This document shows, piece after piece, positions 50,099 to 59,566 of a DNA stretch of 64,000 nucleotides; position 1 is the stretch's first letter; each line of letters opens with the position of its first letter. This DNA comes from Mycolicibacterium sp. MU0053 (GTDB lineage: Bacteria; Actinomycetota; Actinomycetes; Mycobacteriales; Mycobacteriaceae). A program made the translations under genes and the position numbers. The notes beneath the pieces were generated by a model. That model did no database searches. It worked only from the letters and a program-made list of their open reading frames with translations, and had not been told where the DNA came from. The stretch spans positions 1,674,001 to 1,738,000 of the forward strand of contig NZ_OY726397.1 in the NCBI RefSeq assembly GCF_963378095.1, given 5' to 3'.

Positions 50099-51283
50099 TC
50101 AGCGCCGGCCGGACCCCGGCAGCCGGAAGGCTGAGCCGGCGGCGATCCCCGCGAGGTGCCGCGTCAGCACGGCCTCGGGAACCAGCGCGGTGGCGCGGCC
50201 GGCGGCCGCGCTCAGGACTGCCGGTCGCAGGTTGACCACCTGGCCGATGAGTTTGGATTCGCGCACCAGTGTGCGCAGCCGCGGACGTCGAAACGCCGCG
50301 AAACGGGCGAACGCCGCGGCCGGCTCGGCACCCTCGGCCAGCTGCAGGTCGATCAGGTGCGCCAGGATCGCGGCATCCTCGAGCCCCTGGCAGCCGCCCT
50401 GGCCCAGGTGCGGGCGCATGGGGTGGGCGGCGTCTCCGATCAGCACCACCGAGCCGTCGGCCCAGCGGCCGGCGACCGCACGGTCATAGAGGTCGTTGCG
50501 CAGCACATCGCGCGGGTCGGTGGCGGCCAGCACGGCCGGCACCGGGTCCGCCCAGCGCGCAAACTTGGCCTGCAGATACGCCAGCTCGCCACCCGGAGCG
50601 CGGTGCCCTTCGGGGGCCCGCTCGGTGGCGAACCAATACGTGCTGTCCGAACCCAGCGGAACATGGCCCACCTCGGTCCCCGCCCCCAGCGTCTCGCCGG
50701 CCAGCGCGGGATCCAGGGAGTAGGCGGCGACGCCGCGCCAGGCCGTGTAGCCGGCGAAGCGTGCGGGCAGCGGCCCGTTGAGGTGGCGCGCCACCACCGA
50801 GTTGACGCCGTCGGCGCCGATCACGGCGTCGGCCGTGACGCGGGTGCCGTGCGAGGTGGTGAGGCTCACCGGTGGACCGGCCGCCTGATCGACGGCGGTG
50901 ACCGCCACCCCGTAGGACACGGTGTCCGGCGCGAGCGCGGCGGTCAGGACGTCACGCAGCGCGGCGCGCTGAATGACCACCAGCGGTTCCCCCAGCGCCC
51001 TGACGATGCGCTGCGCCGACGGGCGGCGCAACCAGCTGCCGTCGTGCCAGCGCAGGGCGCCGGCAGTGATGCGTCCGCCTGCCGCACGCACGTCGTCGCC
51101 CAGCCCGATCTCGTCGAGGGCCGCCAGCGCATTGGGCCAGATGCTGATACCGGCGCCGGGGGCGGTGTCCGCCCGCTCCTCGAGCACCCGCACCGAGTGG
51201 CCGCGGCGCTGCAGGGCCGCGGCCGCGGCCAGCCCGGCGATGCCCGCGCCCACCACCACGAAGGATCTGCGGCTACTCGTCAC
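50099..51283 (-). CDS. FAD-dependent aromatic-ring-hydroxylase-like monooxygenase
   Basis: A protein of 394 residues of the PHBH family. The FAD-binding motif VVVGAGIAGLAAAAALQRRG is at about 9-28, the DG motif VIGADGVNSVVARHL at about 155-169, and the ribityl-binding GD motif VVLIGDAAHPMRPHLGQGGC near 280-299. Such enzymes use NAD(P)H and O2 to hydroxylate aromatic or related compounds; the substrate is unknown. The GTG at 51283 follows a TAGGTT hexamer by seven bases with no ribosome-binding site, so it is probably leaderless. It is divergent from the enoyl-reductase-like gene with only 41 bp between the start codons. Confidence 0.88.
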   Translation of the reverse strand: MTSSRRSFVVVGAGIAGLAAAAALQRRGHSVRVLEERADTAPGAGISIWPNALAALDEIGLGDDVRAAGGRITAGALRWHDGSWLRRPSAQRIVRALGEPLVVIQRAALRDVLTAALAPDTVSYGVAVTAVDQAAGPPVSLTTSHGTRVTADAVIGADGVNSVVARHLNGPLPARFAGYTAWRGVAAYSLDPALAGETLGAGTEVGHVPLGSDSTYWFATERAPEGHRAPGGELAYLQAKFARWADPVPAVLAATDPRDVLRNDLYDRAVAGRWADGSVVLIGDAAHPMRPHLGQGGCQGLEDAAILAHLIDLQLAEGAEPAAAFARFAAFRRPRLRTLVRESKLIGQVVNLRPAVLSAAAGRATALVPEAVLTRHLAGIAAGSAFRLPGSGRR

Positions 51284-51290
51284 GACCTCG

Positions 51291-51296
51291 AACCTA
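51291..51296 (-). promoter_or_regulatory. -10 hexamer of the monooxygenase gene
   Basis: TAGGTT on the minus strand, seven bases before the GTG at 51283. It is one half of a symmetrical pair with the hexamer at 51313-51318. Confidence 0.55.
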
Positions 51297-51312
51297 GGGC
51301 ACCGGGCGGCGG

Positions 51313-51318
51313 TAGGTT
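51313..51318 (+). promoter_or_regulatory. -10 hexamer of the enoyl-reductase-like gene
   Basis: TAGGTT six bases before the ATG at 51325, only 16 bp from the opposing hexamer. The -35 region of each promoter therefore overlaps the -10 of the other. Confidence 0.55.
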
Positions 51319-51324
51319 GAGGTC

Positions 51325-52581
51325 ATGGCAGCAACGCAGCGTGAGTTCGACATCGTCCTGTACGGCGCGACGGGTTTCGTCGGAAAGCTGACCGCCGAAT
51401 ACCTGGCCCGCGCGGGCGCCGGCGCGCGCATCGCGCTGGCCGGCCGATCCCCGGAGCGGGTCCTGGCAGTGCGGGAAACCCTGGGCGCGGCGGCACAAGA
51501 CTGGCCGATTCTGACCGCGGATGCCGCCTCGCCGTCGACCCTCAACGAGATGGCCGCGCGCACCCAGGTGGTGATCACCACCGTCGGCCCCTATGCGAAA
51601 TACGGTCTGCCCTTGGTGGCGGCGTGCGCCGCGGCCGGCACCGACTACGCCGACCTCACCGGGGAGCCCAACTTCATCCTGGAGAGCATGGACCTGTACC
51701 ACAAGCAGGCCATCGACACCGGCGCGCGGATTGTGCACGCCTGCGGATTCGATTCCATCCCTTCGGATTTGACCGTCTATGCGCTGTACAAGCAGGCCCA
51801 GGCCGACGGCACCGGTGAGTTGCGCGACACCAATCTGGTGGTGCGCACGTTCGCCGGTGGGGTGTCCGGCGGTACCACGGCGTCGATGCTGGAACTGATG
51901 ACGGCCGCGTCCAACGACCCGCGGCTGCGGGCGGAACTCGACGACCCCTACACCCTGAGTCCCGACCGGGCTGCCGAGCCGAACCTCGGCGCGCAACCGG
52001 ACGTGCGGTGGCGTCGCGGCGCCGAGATCGCGCCGGAGCTGCGTGGCTACTGGACGGCGGCCTTCGCGATGGCCATGCCGAACAGCCGAATCGTCCGTCG
52101 CAGCAACGCATTACTGGACTACGCGTACGGCCGGAAATTCTCCTACGGCGAGCAGATGAGCGTGGGTCGTTCCCTGCTGGCGCCGCTGGCCGCGGCCGCG
52201 GTGACCGGTGCCAACGCGGCGGCGCTGGGATTGGGCAGCAGATTCTTCAAATTCCTGCCCCGCAAGGTCGTCGACCGGGTGGTGCCCAAGCCGGGGGAGG
52301 GCCCCAGCGAACAAACCCGCGAGCGGGGGCACTACACCATCGAGACCTACACGACCACCGACACCGGCGCCCGCTACCGGGCCACCATCGCCCAGCAGGG
52401 CGATCCCGGCTACAAGGCGACCGCGGTGTTGCTGGGGGAGAGCGGCCTCGCGCTCGCACTGGACCGGGATGACCTATCGCCGCTGCGTGGCGTGTTGACG
52501 CCGGCCGCAGCCATCGGCGATGCGCTGTTGGCCCGGCTGCCCGCGGCCGGCGCCACCCTCACGACCGAACGGCTCGGTTGA
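51325..52581 (+). CDS. Trans-acting enoyl reductase family protein (Rv2449c type)
   Basis: A protein of 418 residues of the saccharopine-dehydrogenase-like group. The N-terminal Rossmann motif is IVLYGATGFVGKLTAEYLAR at about 10-29, then VVITTVGPYAKYGLPLVAAC and TDYADLTGEPNFI. The C-terminal part has a membrane-active-looking Ala-rich stretch (SLLAPLAAAAVTGANAAALG). Relatives include Rv2953, which reduces an intermediate of phthiocerol/phenolglycolipid assembly in trans; others are uncharacterised. The order matches Rv2449c just before valS, although here a DUF937 gene lies between. It is probably leaderless and shares an interlocked promoter region with the divergent monooxygenase. Confidence 0.85.
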   Translation: MAATQREFDIVLYGATGFVGKLTAEYLARAGAGARIALAGRSPERVLAVRETLGAAAQDWPILTADAASPSTLNEMAARTQVVITTVGPYAKYGLPLVAACAAAGTDYADLTGEPNFILESMDLYHKQAIDTGARIVHACGFDSIPSDLTVYALYKQAQADGTGELRDTNLVVRTFAGGVSGGTTASMLELMTAASNDPRLRAELDDPYTLSPDRAAEPNLGAQPDVRWRRGAEIAPELRGYWTAAFAMAMPNSRIVRRSNALLDYAYGRKFSYGEQMSVGRSLLAPLAAAAVTGANAAALGLGSRFFKFLPRKVVDRVVPKPGEGPSEQTRERGHYTIETYTTTDTGARYRATIAQQGDPGYKATAVLLGESGLALALDRDDLSPLRGVLTPAAAIGDALLARLPAAGATLTTERLG

Positions 52582-52671
52582 TTCTGCGGGGATTGGACCG
52601 CAACCCAGAGCGGTTCGACTAAGGTCAACCGCGCGTCATCCACTACCCCAGCAAAGAACAGAAGGTGCAGC

Positions 52672-53277
52672 ATGGCCGGACTTGACGATCTGATTTCGCA
52701 GATCCCGGTGCAAGACATCGCAAAGAAACTCGGGGCGTCGCAGGACGAGGTCAACCAGGCGATCCACCAGCTGGTTCCCGCTCTGGTGGGTGGCCTGCAC
52801 GTCAACGCCCAGAACGACGAGCAGGTGGCCAGCAAGATCGCGTCCTCGGCTGAGCAGCACGCCGGTCTGCTGGACGGTGGCGTGACCGTCGACCAGGTCG
52901 ACGAGAAGGACGGCGACAAGATCGTCGCGAACATCTTCGGCGGCAACAACAGCGACTCGGTCGCGTCCGCGCTGGCCGGTGGCGGCGCCGGGGGCGTCGG
53001 CGGCGACCTGGTCAAACAGCTGCTGCCGATCCTGGCGCCCATCGTGCTCGCCTACATCGGCAAGCAGTTCGCCGGCAACAACGCCCCCGCCGCCGAGCAG
53101 CAGAGCGGTGGCGGCGGCCTCGGTGACGTGCTCGGCAGCATCCTCGGCGGCGCCACCGGCGGTGGTGGCGGCAACAACGCGCTGGGCAGCATCCTGGGCA
53201 GCGTGCTCGGCGGCGGAAAAGGTGGCAGCAACCCGATCGGCGACATCCTGGGCGGATTGCTCGGCGGCAAACGTTGA
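52672..53277 (+). CDS. DUF937 family protein with Gly-rich tail
   Basis: A protein of 201 residues. The N-terminal part is helical (DLISQIPVQDIAKKLGASQD EVNQAIHQLVPALVGGL), the DUF937 region, related to YidB-like proteins. One hydrophobic segment is at about 111-127 (LVKQLLPILAPIVLAYIG). From about 140 the sequence is low complexity with repeated LGSILGG / IGDILGGLLGG units. There is no signal peptide. It has a good ribosome-binding site (AGAAGGTG). The function is unknown; the repeats could mediate self-assembly, which is a guess. Confidence 0.8.
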   Translation: MAGLDDLISQIPVQDIAKKLGASQDEVNQAIHQLVPALVGGLHVNAQNDEQVASKIASSAEQHAGLLDGGVTVDQVDEKDGDKIVANIFGGNNSDSVASALAGGGAGGVGGDLVKQLLPILAPIVLAYIGKQFAGNNAPAAEQQSGGGGLGDVLGSILGGATGGGGGNNALGSILGSVLGGGKGGSNPIGDILGGLLGGKR

Positions 53278-53319
53278 GCCGGTAGCCCACGCACACCGGG
53301 CGAACTACTCGCCTCGGGA

Positions 53320-53355
53320 GGCCCCCTGATCTCGGTCGAGGTCGGGGGCCTTCGC
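53320..53355 (+). terminator. Likely terminator after the DUF937 gene
   Basis: GGCCCCC (53320-53326) pairs with GGGGGCC (53344-53350), with extra CTCG/CGAG pairing inside, and is followed by TTCG. It lies 20 bp before the valS -10 hexamer. Confidence 0.65.
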
Positions 53356-53374
53356 GCCGTTTTGGGGTCCTACC

Positions 53375-53380
53375 TAGACT
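53375..53380 (+). promoter_or_regulatory. -10 hexamer of a likely leaderless valS transcript
   Basis: TAGACT lies six bases before the GTG at 53387, with no ribosome-binding site. Confidence 0.5.
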
Positions 53381-53386
53381 TGATGG

Positions 53387-56059
53387 GTGACCGCCACCCC
53401 CAACACCCGCGCCGATTCCCTGCCCAAGTCCTGGGATCCGCACGCCGTAGAGAGTGACCTGTACCAGGGGTGGGTCGACGCCGGTTACTTCACCGCGGAC
53501 CCCCACAGCGACAAGCCGCCCTACTCGATCGTGCTGCCCCCGCCCAACGTCACGGGCAGCCTGCACATGGGGCATGCGCTGGATCACACCCTGATGGACG
53601 CGCTGACCCGCCGCAAACGCATGCAGGGTTTCGAGGTGCTGTGGTTGCCGGGGATGGACCACGCCGGCATCGCCACCCAGAGCGTGGTCGAGAAGCAACT
53701 GGCCGCCGATGGGCAGACCAAGGAGGACCTGGGGCGTGACGAGTTCGTCGCGAAGGTCTGGGACTGGAAGCGGGAATCCGGCGGCACCATCGGCGCGCAG
53801 ATGCGCCGCCTCGGCGACGGGGTGGACTGGAGCCGGGACCGTTTCACGATGGACGAAGGGCTGTCCCGCGCGGTCCGCACGATCTTCAAGCGGCTCTACG
53901 ACGCGGGGCTGATCTATCAGGCCGAGCGGTTGGTCAACTGGTCGCCGGTGTTGGAGACCGCGATCAGCGACCTGGAAGTCAAGTACGAGGACGTCGAAGG
54001 CGAGCTGGTGTCCTTCCGGTACGGTTCGCTCTCCGATGACGAACCGCACCTGGTGGTGGCGACGACCCGGGTCGAGACGATGCTCGGCGACACCGCGATC
54101 GCGGTGCACCCCGACGACGAGCGCTACCGGCACCTGGTGGGCCACCAGCTGGCGCATCCGTTCCTGGACCGCGGCATCGTGATCGTCGCCGACGAACACG
54201 TCGACCCCGAATTCGGCACCGGCGCCGTCAAGGTGACGCCCGCCCACGACCCCAACGACTTCGAGATCGGCATGCGGCACAACCTGCCGATGCCGACGAT
54301 GATGGACACCAAGGGTCGAATTGCCGACACCGGAACCGAATTCGACGGCATGGACCGGTTCGAGGCGCGGGTGGCGATCCGCGAGGCGTTGGCCGCGCAG
54401 GGCCGCATCGTCGAGGAGAAGCGGCCCTACCTGCACAGCGTGGGGCATTCCGAGCGCAGTGGCGAGCCCATCGAGCCGCGGCTGAGCCTGCAGTGGTGGG
54501 TCCGGGTCGAATCCTTGGCGAAGGCCTCCGGCGATGCGGTCCGCAACGGCGCCACCGTGATTCACCCCACCAGCCTGGAGCCACGCTGGTTCGCCTGGGT
54601 CGACAACATGCACGACTGGTGCATCTCGCGGCAACTGTGGTGGGGGCATCGCATCCCCATCTGGCACGGCCCCAACGGGGAAAAGGTGTGTGTGGGGCCC
54701 GACGAGACACCGCCGGCGGGTTGGGAACAGGACCCCGATGTGCTGGACACCTGGTTCTCCTCGGCGCTGTGGCCGTTCTCCACCATGGGGTGGCCCGACC
54801 GCACCCCGGAGTTGGCGAAGTTCTATCCCACCACGGTGTTGGTGACCGGTTACGACATCCTGTTCTTCTGGGTGGCTCGGATGATGATGTTCGGCACCTT
54901 CGTCGGCGACGATGCGGCCATCACCGGCGACGACGCCGCCGAGGACGGACGTCCCCAGGTCCCGTTCCGGAATGTGTTCCTGCACGGTCTGATTCGCGAT
55001 GAATTCGGCCGCAAGATGAGCAAGTCGCGGGGCAACGGCATCGATCCGCTGGATTGGGTCGAGATGTTCGGGGCCGATGCGTTGCGGTTCACGCTGGCGC
55101 GCGGCGCCAGCCCCGGCGGCGACCTGTCGGTCGGTGAAGACCACGCCCGGGCGTCGCGCAACTTCGCCACCAAGGTGTTCAACGCCACCCGGTTCGCGCT
55201 GATGAACGGCGCCGCCCTGGCCGAACTGCCCGATCTCGACGCGTTGACCGACGCCGACCGCTGGATTCTCGGCAGGTTGGAACAGGTTCAGGCCGAGGTG
55301 GATTCGGCGTTCGAGGGTTACGAGTTCAGCCGGGCTTGCGAATCGCTCTACCACTTCGCCTGGGACGAGTTCTGCGACTGGTACGTCGAACTCGCCAAGG
55401 TGCAGATCGGTGCCCAGGACGAGGCGGGCAAGGCGCACACGACCGCCGTGTTGGCCACGGTGCTCGACAGCCTGCTCAAGCTGCTGCACCCGGTGATGCC
55501 GTTCGTCACCGAGACGCTGTGGAAGGCGTTGACCGATGCCGAGTCCATTGTCGTCGCGCCCTGGCCGCAGGCCCGCGGGATCGTGCTGGATCCCACTGCC
55601 GCCAAGCGAATTTCGGATATGCAGAAGCTGGTGACGGAGATTCGGCGGTTCCGCAGCGATCAGGGCCTCGGCGATCGGCAGAAGGTCCCGGCGCGGCTGT
55701 CCGGGACCGAGGCGGCCGATCTGACCACCCAGCTGTCGGCGGTCACGGCGTTGGCCTGGCTGACCGACGCCGACGACGGGTTCACTCCGACGGCCTCGAT
55801 CGAGGTGCGGCTCACCGACGGCACCGTGCTGGTGGAACTCGACACCTCCGGGACCGTCGACGTGGCCGCCGAACGTCGGCGCCTGGAAAAGGATCTGGCC
55901 GCCGCGCGGAAGGAGCTGGCCGGCACCACCGCGAAGCTCGACAACGAGGCGTTCCTGGCCAAGGCACCGGACGCGGTGGTCGGCAAGATCCGCGACCGAC
56001 AACGGCTCGCGAGTGAAGAGGTCGAGCGGATTTCCGCACGCCTGGCCGGATTCGCATGA
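53387..56059 (+). CDS. valS: Valyl-tRNA synthetase
   Basis: A protein of 890 residues, class I. The HIGH motif is HMGH at 60-63 ([15 protein letters not shown]) and KMSKS is at about 543-547 ([11 protein letters not shown]). The editing (CP1) domain lies between, with the Thr-rich [20 protein letters not shown] and [19 protein letters not shown]. The anticodon-binding domain is at about 600-780 and the C-terminal coiled coil ([20 protein letters not shown]) closes the protein. The GTG at 53387 follows a TANNNT hexamer by six bases. No T-box is expected or seen. The stop overlaps folC (ATGA). Confidence 0.97.
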   Translation: MTATPNTRADSLPKSWDPHAVESDLYQGWVDAGYFTADPHSDKPPYSIVLPPPNVTGSLHMGHALDHTLMDALTRRKRMQGFEVLWLPGMDHAGIATQSVVEKQLAADGQTKEDLGRDEFVAKVWDWKRESGGTIGAQMRRLGDGVDWSRDRFTMDEGLSRAVRTIFKRLYDAGLIYQAERLVNWSPVLETAISDLEVKYEDVEGELVSFRYGSLSDDEPHLVVATTRVETMLGDTAIAVHPDDERYRHLVGHQLAHPFLDRGIVIVADEHVDPEFGTGAVKVTPAHDPNDFEIGMRHNLPMPTMMDTKGRIADTGTEFDGMDRFEARVAIREALAAQGRIVEEKRPYLHSVGHSERSGEPIEPRLSLQWWVRVESLAKASGDAVRNGATVIHPTSLEPRWFAWVDNMHDWCISRQLWWGHRIPIWHGPNGEKVCVGPDETPPAGWEQDPDVLDTWFSSALWPFSTMGWPDRTPELAKFYPTTVLVTGYDILFFWVARMMMFGTFVGDDAAITGDDAAEDGRPQVPFRNVFLHGLIRDEFGRKMSKSRGNGIDPLDWVEMFGADALRFTLARGASPGGDLSVGEDHARASRNFATKVFNATRFALMNGAALAELPDLDALTDADRWILGRLEQVQAEVDSAFEGYEFSRACESLYHFAWDEFCDWYVELAKVQIGAQDEAGKAHTTAVLATVLDSLLKLLHPVMPFVTETLWKALTDAESIVVAPWPQARGIVLDPTAAKRISDMQKLVTEIRRFRSDQGLGDRQKVPARLSGTEAADLTTQLSAVTALAWLTDADDGFTPTASIEVRLTDGTVLVELDTSGTVDVAAERRRLEKDLAAARKELAGTTAKLDNEAFLAKAPDAVVGKIRDRQRLASEEVERISARLAGFA

Positions 56060-57579
56060 GCGACTCCGACTTTCCCGACGACACCGACTACCCGGGCGAC
56101 AGTGGCTTCCCGGCCGACGGCGGCTTGGCGGCCGGCGACGATGACTACCTGGTGCCAGAGGCGATCATCGAGCCGAGCCCGGACGAGATCGCGGCGCTGG
56201 TCCAGGTCGAGCATCTGCTGGACCAACGCTGGCCGGAAACCAAGATCGAACCCAGTACGGCCCGTATCGCCGCGCTGATGGAACTACTCGGCTCCCCGCA
56301 GCTGAACTATCCGAGCATCCACATCGCCGGCACCAACGGCAAGACGTCGGTGGCGCGGATGATCGATGCGTTGATCTCCGCCATGCATCAACGCACCGGC
56401 CGCACCACCAGCCCGCACTTGCAGTCCGCGGTGGAACGGATCTCGATCGACGGCAAGCCGGTCAGCCCGGCCCGCTACGTGGACACCTACCGGGAGATCG
56501 AGCCGTTCGTCGAACTCGTCGACCAGCAGTCGCAGGCGGCCGGCGGACCGGCGATGAGCAAGTTCGAGGTCGTCACCGCCATGGCGTTCGCGGCCTTCGC
56601 CGACGCGCCCGTGGATGTGGCGATCGTCGAGGTCGGGCTGGGCGGTCGCTGGGATGCGACCAACGTCGTCAACGCGCCCGTCGCGGTGATCATGCCGATC
56701 GGCGTGGATCATGTGGACTACCTCGGCAGCGACATCGCCGGTATCGCGGCTGAGAAGGCCGGCATCATCAAGAAGGCCGACACCAACGAGGTGCTGCCCG
56801 AGGGCACCGATCCGGCCATGGTGGCCATCATCGCCCAACAGGAACCCGAAGCCATGGAAGCGATTCTGGCGCAGACCGTTCGGGCCGACGCCGCGGTGGC
56901 CCGCGCGGGATCGGAATTCGCCCTGCTCTCGCGTCAGGTTGCCGTCGGCGGACAGCTCCTGGAACTGCAGGGTCTCGGCGGCGTCTACCCCGAGGTGTTC
57001 CTACCGCTGCACGGCGAGCATCAGGCCCACAACGCAGCGGTCGCGCTCGCCGCGGTCGAGGCATTCTTCGGCGCCGGCGCCGCCCGCCAACTCGACATCG
57101 ACGCGGTGCGAGCGGGTTTCGCCGCGGTGAGCAGTCCAGGGCGGCTCGAGCGGTTGCGCAGCGCGCCCACGGTGTTCATCGACGCCGCCCACAACCCGGC
57201 CGGGGCCGCGGCATTGGCGCAGACCCTCGCCGACGCGTTCGACTTCCAGTTCCTGGTCGGCATCGTCTCGGTGATGGCGGACAAGGATGTGGCCGGGATT
57301 CTGGCGGTACTCGAACCCGTCTTCAACCAGATCGTGGTCACGCACAACGGATCCCCGCGGGCGCTGGAGGTCGAGGCGCTCGCGCTGCTCGCCGAGGAAC
57401 GTTTCGGACAGGACCGGGTGCTGACCGCCGCCACGCTCGCCGATGCCATCGAGACCGCCACGGCGGTCATCGAGGAGGCGGGGGAGGAGACCGGACTGTC
57501 CGGCAACGGGATCGTCATCACCGGTTCGGTAGTCACCGCCGGTGCTGCCCGCACGCTATTCGGCAAGGATCCGCAATGA
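56056..57579 (+). CDS. folC: Folylpolyglutamate synthase / dihydrofolate synthase
   Basis: A protein of 507 residues that joins glutamate to dihydropteroate or folates. The N-terminus has about 50 residues of acidic extension ([19 protein letters not shown]) before the Mur-ligase fold. The P-loop is [19 protein letters not shown] at about 93-111. The conserved [20 protein letters not shown] and [15 protein letters not shown] follow, then [15 protein letters not shown] at about 373-387. It is coupled to valS upstream and to the DUF4233 gene downstream by 4-base overlaps. The order matches Rv2447c. Confidence 0.95.
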   Translation: MSDSDFPDDTDYPGDSGFPADGGLAAGDDDYLVPEAIIEPSPDEIAALVQVEHLLDQRWPETKIEPSTARIAALMELLGSPQLNYPSIHIAGTNGKTSVARMIDALISAMHQRTGRTTSPHLQSAVERISIDGKPVSPARYVDTYREIEPFVELVDQQSQAAGGPAMSKFEVVTAMAFAAFADAPVDVAIVEVGLGGRWDATNVVNAPVAVIMPIGVDHVDYLGSDIAGIAAEKAGIIKKADTNEVLPEGTDPAMVAIIAQQEPEAMEAILAQTVRADAAVARAGSEFALLSRQVAVGGQLLELQGLGGVYPEVFLPLHGEHQAHNAAVALAAVEAFFGAGAARQLDIDAVRAGFAAVSSPGRLERLRSAPTVFIDAAHNPAGAAALAQTLADAFDFQFLVGIVSVMADKDVAGILAVLEPVFNQIVVTHNGSPRALEVEALALLAEERFGQDRVLTAATLADAIETATAVIEEAGEETGLSGNGIVITGSVVTAGAARTLFGKDPQ

Positions 57580-57989
57580 CCGATACCCCCGAACCCGTCG
57601 ATCAGGCGCCGCCGCCGGATCCGTGGAAGAGCTTCCGCGGTGTCATGGCCGGAACCCTGATCCTGGAAGCCATCGTGGTGCTGCTGGCGCTGCCGGTGGT
57701 GGGCACCGTCGGCGGTGGTCTCACGGCCGCGTCGACGGCGTATCTGGTCGCGTTCGCGACTGCGCTGGTGCTGATGGCGGGTATCCAGGGCCGGTCCTGG
57801 GCGATCTGGGCCAACCTGGGCATGCAGGCCGTGTTGATCGCGGGGTGGGTGATCTACCCCGCGGTGGGGTTCATCGGCGTGATCTTTGCCGTGGTCTGGC
57901 TGATCATCGTGTACCTGCGTGCCGAGGTGCTACGACGTCAGCGGCGCGGTTTGCTGCCGTATCAGCAGCTGCCGCCGCACGCGGAGTGA
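57576..57989 (+). CDS. DUF4233 membrane protein
   Basis: A protein of 137 residues with four predicted membrane helices: VMAGTLILEAIVVLLALPVV (24-43), AASTAYLVAFATALVLMAGI, WAIWANLGMQAVLIAGWVIY and VGFIGVIFAVVWLIIVYLRA. The short N-terminal tail and basic C-terminus (RRQRRGLLPYQQ) suggest both ends are cytoplasmic. It is always found next to folC in mycobacteria (Rv2446c); no function is known. It starts in the folC stop (ATGA) and its own stop overlaps the next reading frame. Confidence 0.85.
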   Translation: MTDTPEPVDQAPPPDPWKSFRGVMAGTLILEAIVVLLALPVVGTVGGGLTAASTAYLVAFATALVLMAGIQGRSWAIWANLGMQAVLIAGWVIYPAVGFIGVIFAVVWLIIVYLRAEVLRRQRRGLLPYQQLPPHAE

Positions 57990-58789
57990 CGGGCACCATC
58001 GATGTGGTGCGGTACTCAACGCCGGGTCGATCCGGGCGCCGAGCCGCCCGGCCGGTAGCCGTGCTGGCCGCCTCGGCGCTGGCCGTCGCGGCGCTGGTGC
58101 AGTGCAGTTCGGCCCCGCCCGCTGAGGTCGAGACGTCCGTCGAGGCCCCCAGCGCGGCGCCACCCACCGAGACCTCGAACCCCGGCGTGGCCCCGGCACC
58201 GCCGCCGGTGCAGAGCCCGCCGGCCGAGCCGTCGGCCGCGACCACACATCCGATCACCGCCGCCGAATTGGGTGCGAGCTGGCGGCGCGGCTGCCCGGTG
58301 GAGCTGAACCAGCTGCGACGGGTCAACCTTGCGCACATCGATTTCGAGGGCCGAACCCAGCGCGGCGATCTGGTGCTGCATCGGGACCTGGTGCCCGAGG
58401 TCATCGCGATCTTCGACGAGCTGTACCGGATGGGCTATCCGATCGCGAAAATGCGCGCGCTGGACCACTACCCGGACGCCTCCGACGAGCTGTCGATGGA
58501 GGACAACAACACCTCGGCGTTCAACTGCCGACGGATCCCCGGTAGCGGCAGTTGGTCGCTGCACGCCTACGGCCGGGCCATCGACATCAACCCGGTGCTC
58601 AACCCGTTCATCGACCGCAGCGGCGCGGTGGAGCCGACCAACGCCGCACCGTATGTCGATCGCCGCCGAGTGGATCCGGGCACGTTGCACGACGGCGGGT
58701 CGGCGGTGCGGGCCTTCACGCAGCGCGGCTGGAAGTGGGGCGGCCACTGGCGCACCCCGCTGGACTACCAACATTTCGAGCGGCAGTGA
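57986..58789 (+). CDS. M15-type D-Ala-D-Ala carboxypeptidase-like exported protein
   Basis: A protein of 267 residues if started at the GTG at 57986, in the GTGA overlap with DUF4233; GTGs at 58004 and 58007 are alternatives. A hydrophobic export segment is at about 22-38 (VAVLAASALAVAALVQCSSA); the Cys looks like a lipobox but Gln before it is unusual. A Pro/Thr-rich linker follows. The C-terminal domain (about 110-267) is VanY/M15-like: ALDHYPDASDELSMEDNN, then SGSWSLHAYGRAIDINPVLN with the zinc His and Asp, and GGHWRTPLDYQHFE with the last His. It probably trims peptidoglycan stem peptides or an L-Ala-D-Glu bond outside the cell. Confidence 0.8.
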   Translation: MTGTIDVVRYSTPGRSGRRAARPVAVLAASALAVAALVQCSSAPPAEVETSVEAPSAAPPTETSNPGVAPAPPPVQSPPAEPSAATTHPITAAELGASWRRGCPVELNQLRRVNLAHIDFEGRTQRGDLVLHRDLVPEVIAIFDELYRMGYPIAKMRALDHYPDASDELSMEDNNTSAFNCRRIPGSGSWSLHAYGRAIDINPVLNPFIDRSGAVEPTNAAPYVDRRRVDPGTLHDGGSAVRAFTQRGWKWGGHWRTPLDYQHFERQ

Positions 58790-58815
58790 GGGTCGAGCCA
58801 CGATGAAGCACCCGG

Positions 58816-58821
58816 TACGCT
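58816..58821 (+). promoter_or_regulatory. -10 hexamer of a likely leaderless ndk transcript
   Basis: TACGCT lies seven bases before the GTG at 58829, with no ribosome-binding site. Confidence 0.45.
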
Positions 58822-58828
58822 GTGCGCC

Positions 58829-59239
58829 GTGACTGAGCGGACTCTCGTACTGATCAAGCCCGATGGTGTGCAGCGGCAACTGGTGGGGGAGATCATCAGC
58901 CGCATCGAACGCAAGGGACTGTCCATCGCGGCGCTGGAACTCAAGGCCGTCAGCGACGACCTGGCCCGCGCCCACTACGCCGAGCACGAGGACAAGCCGT
59001 TCTTCGGCTCGCTGCTGGAGTTCATCACCTCCGGCCCGGTCATCGCCGCCATCCTGGAGGGCCCGCGCGCGGTCGCCGCCTTCCGGCAGTTGGCCGGCGG
59101 CACCGACCCGGTCGAGAAGGCCACGCCCGGAACCATCCGCGGCGATCTCGGCCTGGAGACCCAGTTCAACCTGGTTCACGGCTCGGATTCCACCGAGTCC
59201 GCCGAGCGCGAGATCGCGCTCTGGTTCCCCCAGGGCTGA
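58829..59239 (+). CDS. ndk: Nucleoside diphosphate kinase
   Basis: A protein of 136 residues that moves phosphate between nucleoside di- and triphosphates. The N-terminus [20 protein letters not shown] is the family start, and the phosphorylated His is His117 in [22 protein letters not shown] (99-108) is the nucleotide-binding loop. It starts with GTG. The position between the folC group and rne matches Rv2445c. Confidence 0.96.
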   Translation: MTERTLVLIKPDGVQRQLVGEIISRIERKGLSIAALELKAVSDDLARAHYAEHEDKPFFGSLLEFITSGPVIAAILEGPRAVAAFRQLAGGTDPVEKATPGTIRGDLGLETQFNLVHGSDSTESAEREIALWFPQG

Positions 59240-59566
59240 CGCTTTCCCGTTCTGCGGTTCACGCTGGCAAATGCCCAGCCCGGTCCGGCGCCCTGGTGTG
59301 GTGTGGAATACTGACTGCGGGTGAACGTCGTCAAAACCGGCGGCGAACGCCCGGATGAAGACTTTGACGAGCGCGACCATCGCTACCAGCGATGTGGCGC
59401 CGACCGTCCCAGCCGTCATTCAACCAGGCGCCGAGTGGGCTCCCTGAGAACCTTCAGAGCTGCTCGGGGCGAGACTATGACAAGTCCGGGTAGCCACTCG
59501 GGCGCATAACGGAGGCCCTCGCGCGGCCGCGTCGAACAGACGCGCCCGGGGGCTAGAGGAGAATAC
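59240..59566. other. 327-bp leader region before rne
   Basis: No gene seen. GC-rich complementary patches (for example GCGCGGCCGCG near 59521) suggest a folded 5' leader. In bacteria rne mRNA leaders often serve feedback control by RNase E itself; that is only a general expectation here. AGAGGAGA lies just before the start. Confidence 0.45.

Noticed and set aside
53012..56002. 996-codon open frame on the minus strand opposite valS
   Set aside because: It lies wholly antisense to valS. Its product has no recognisable motif and the Gln/His/Arg-rich composition typical of the reverse frame of a high-GC gene.
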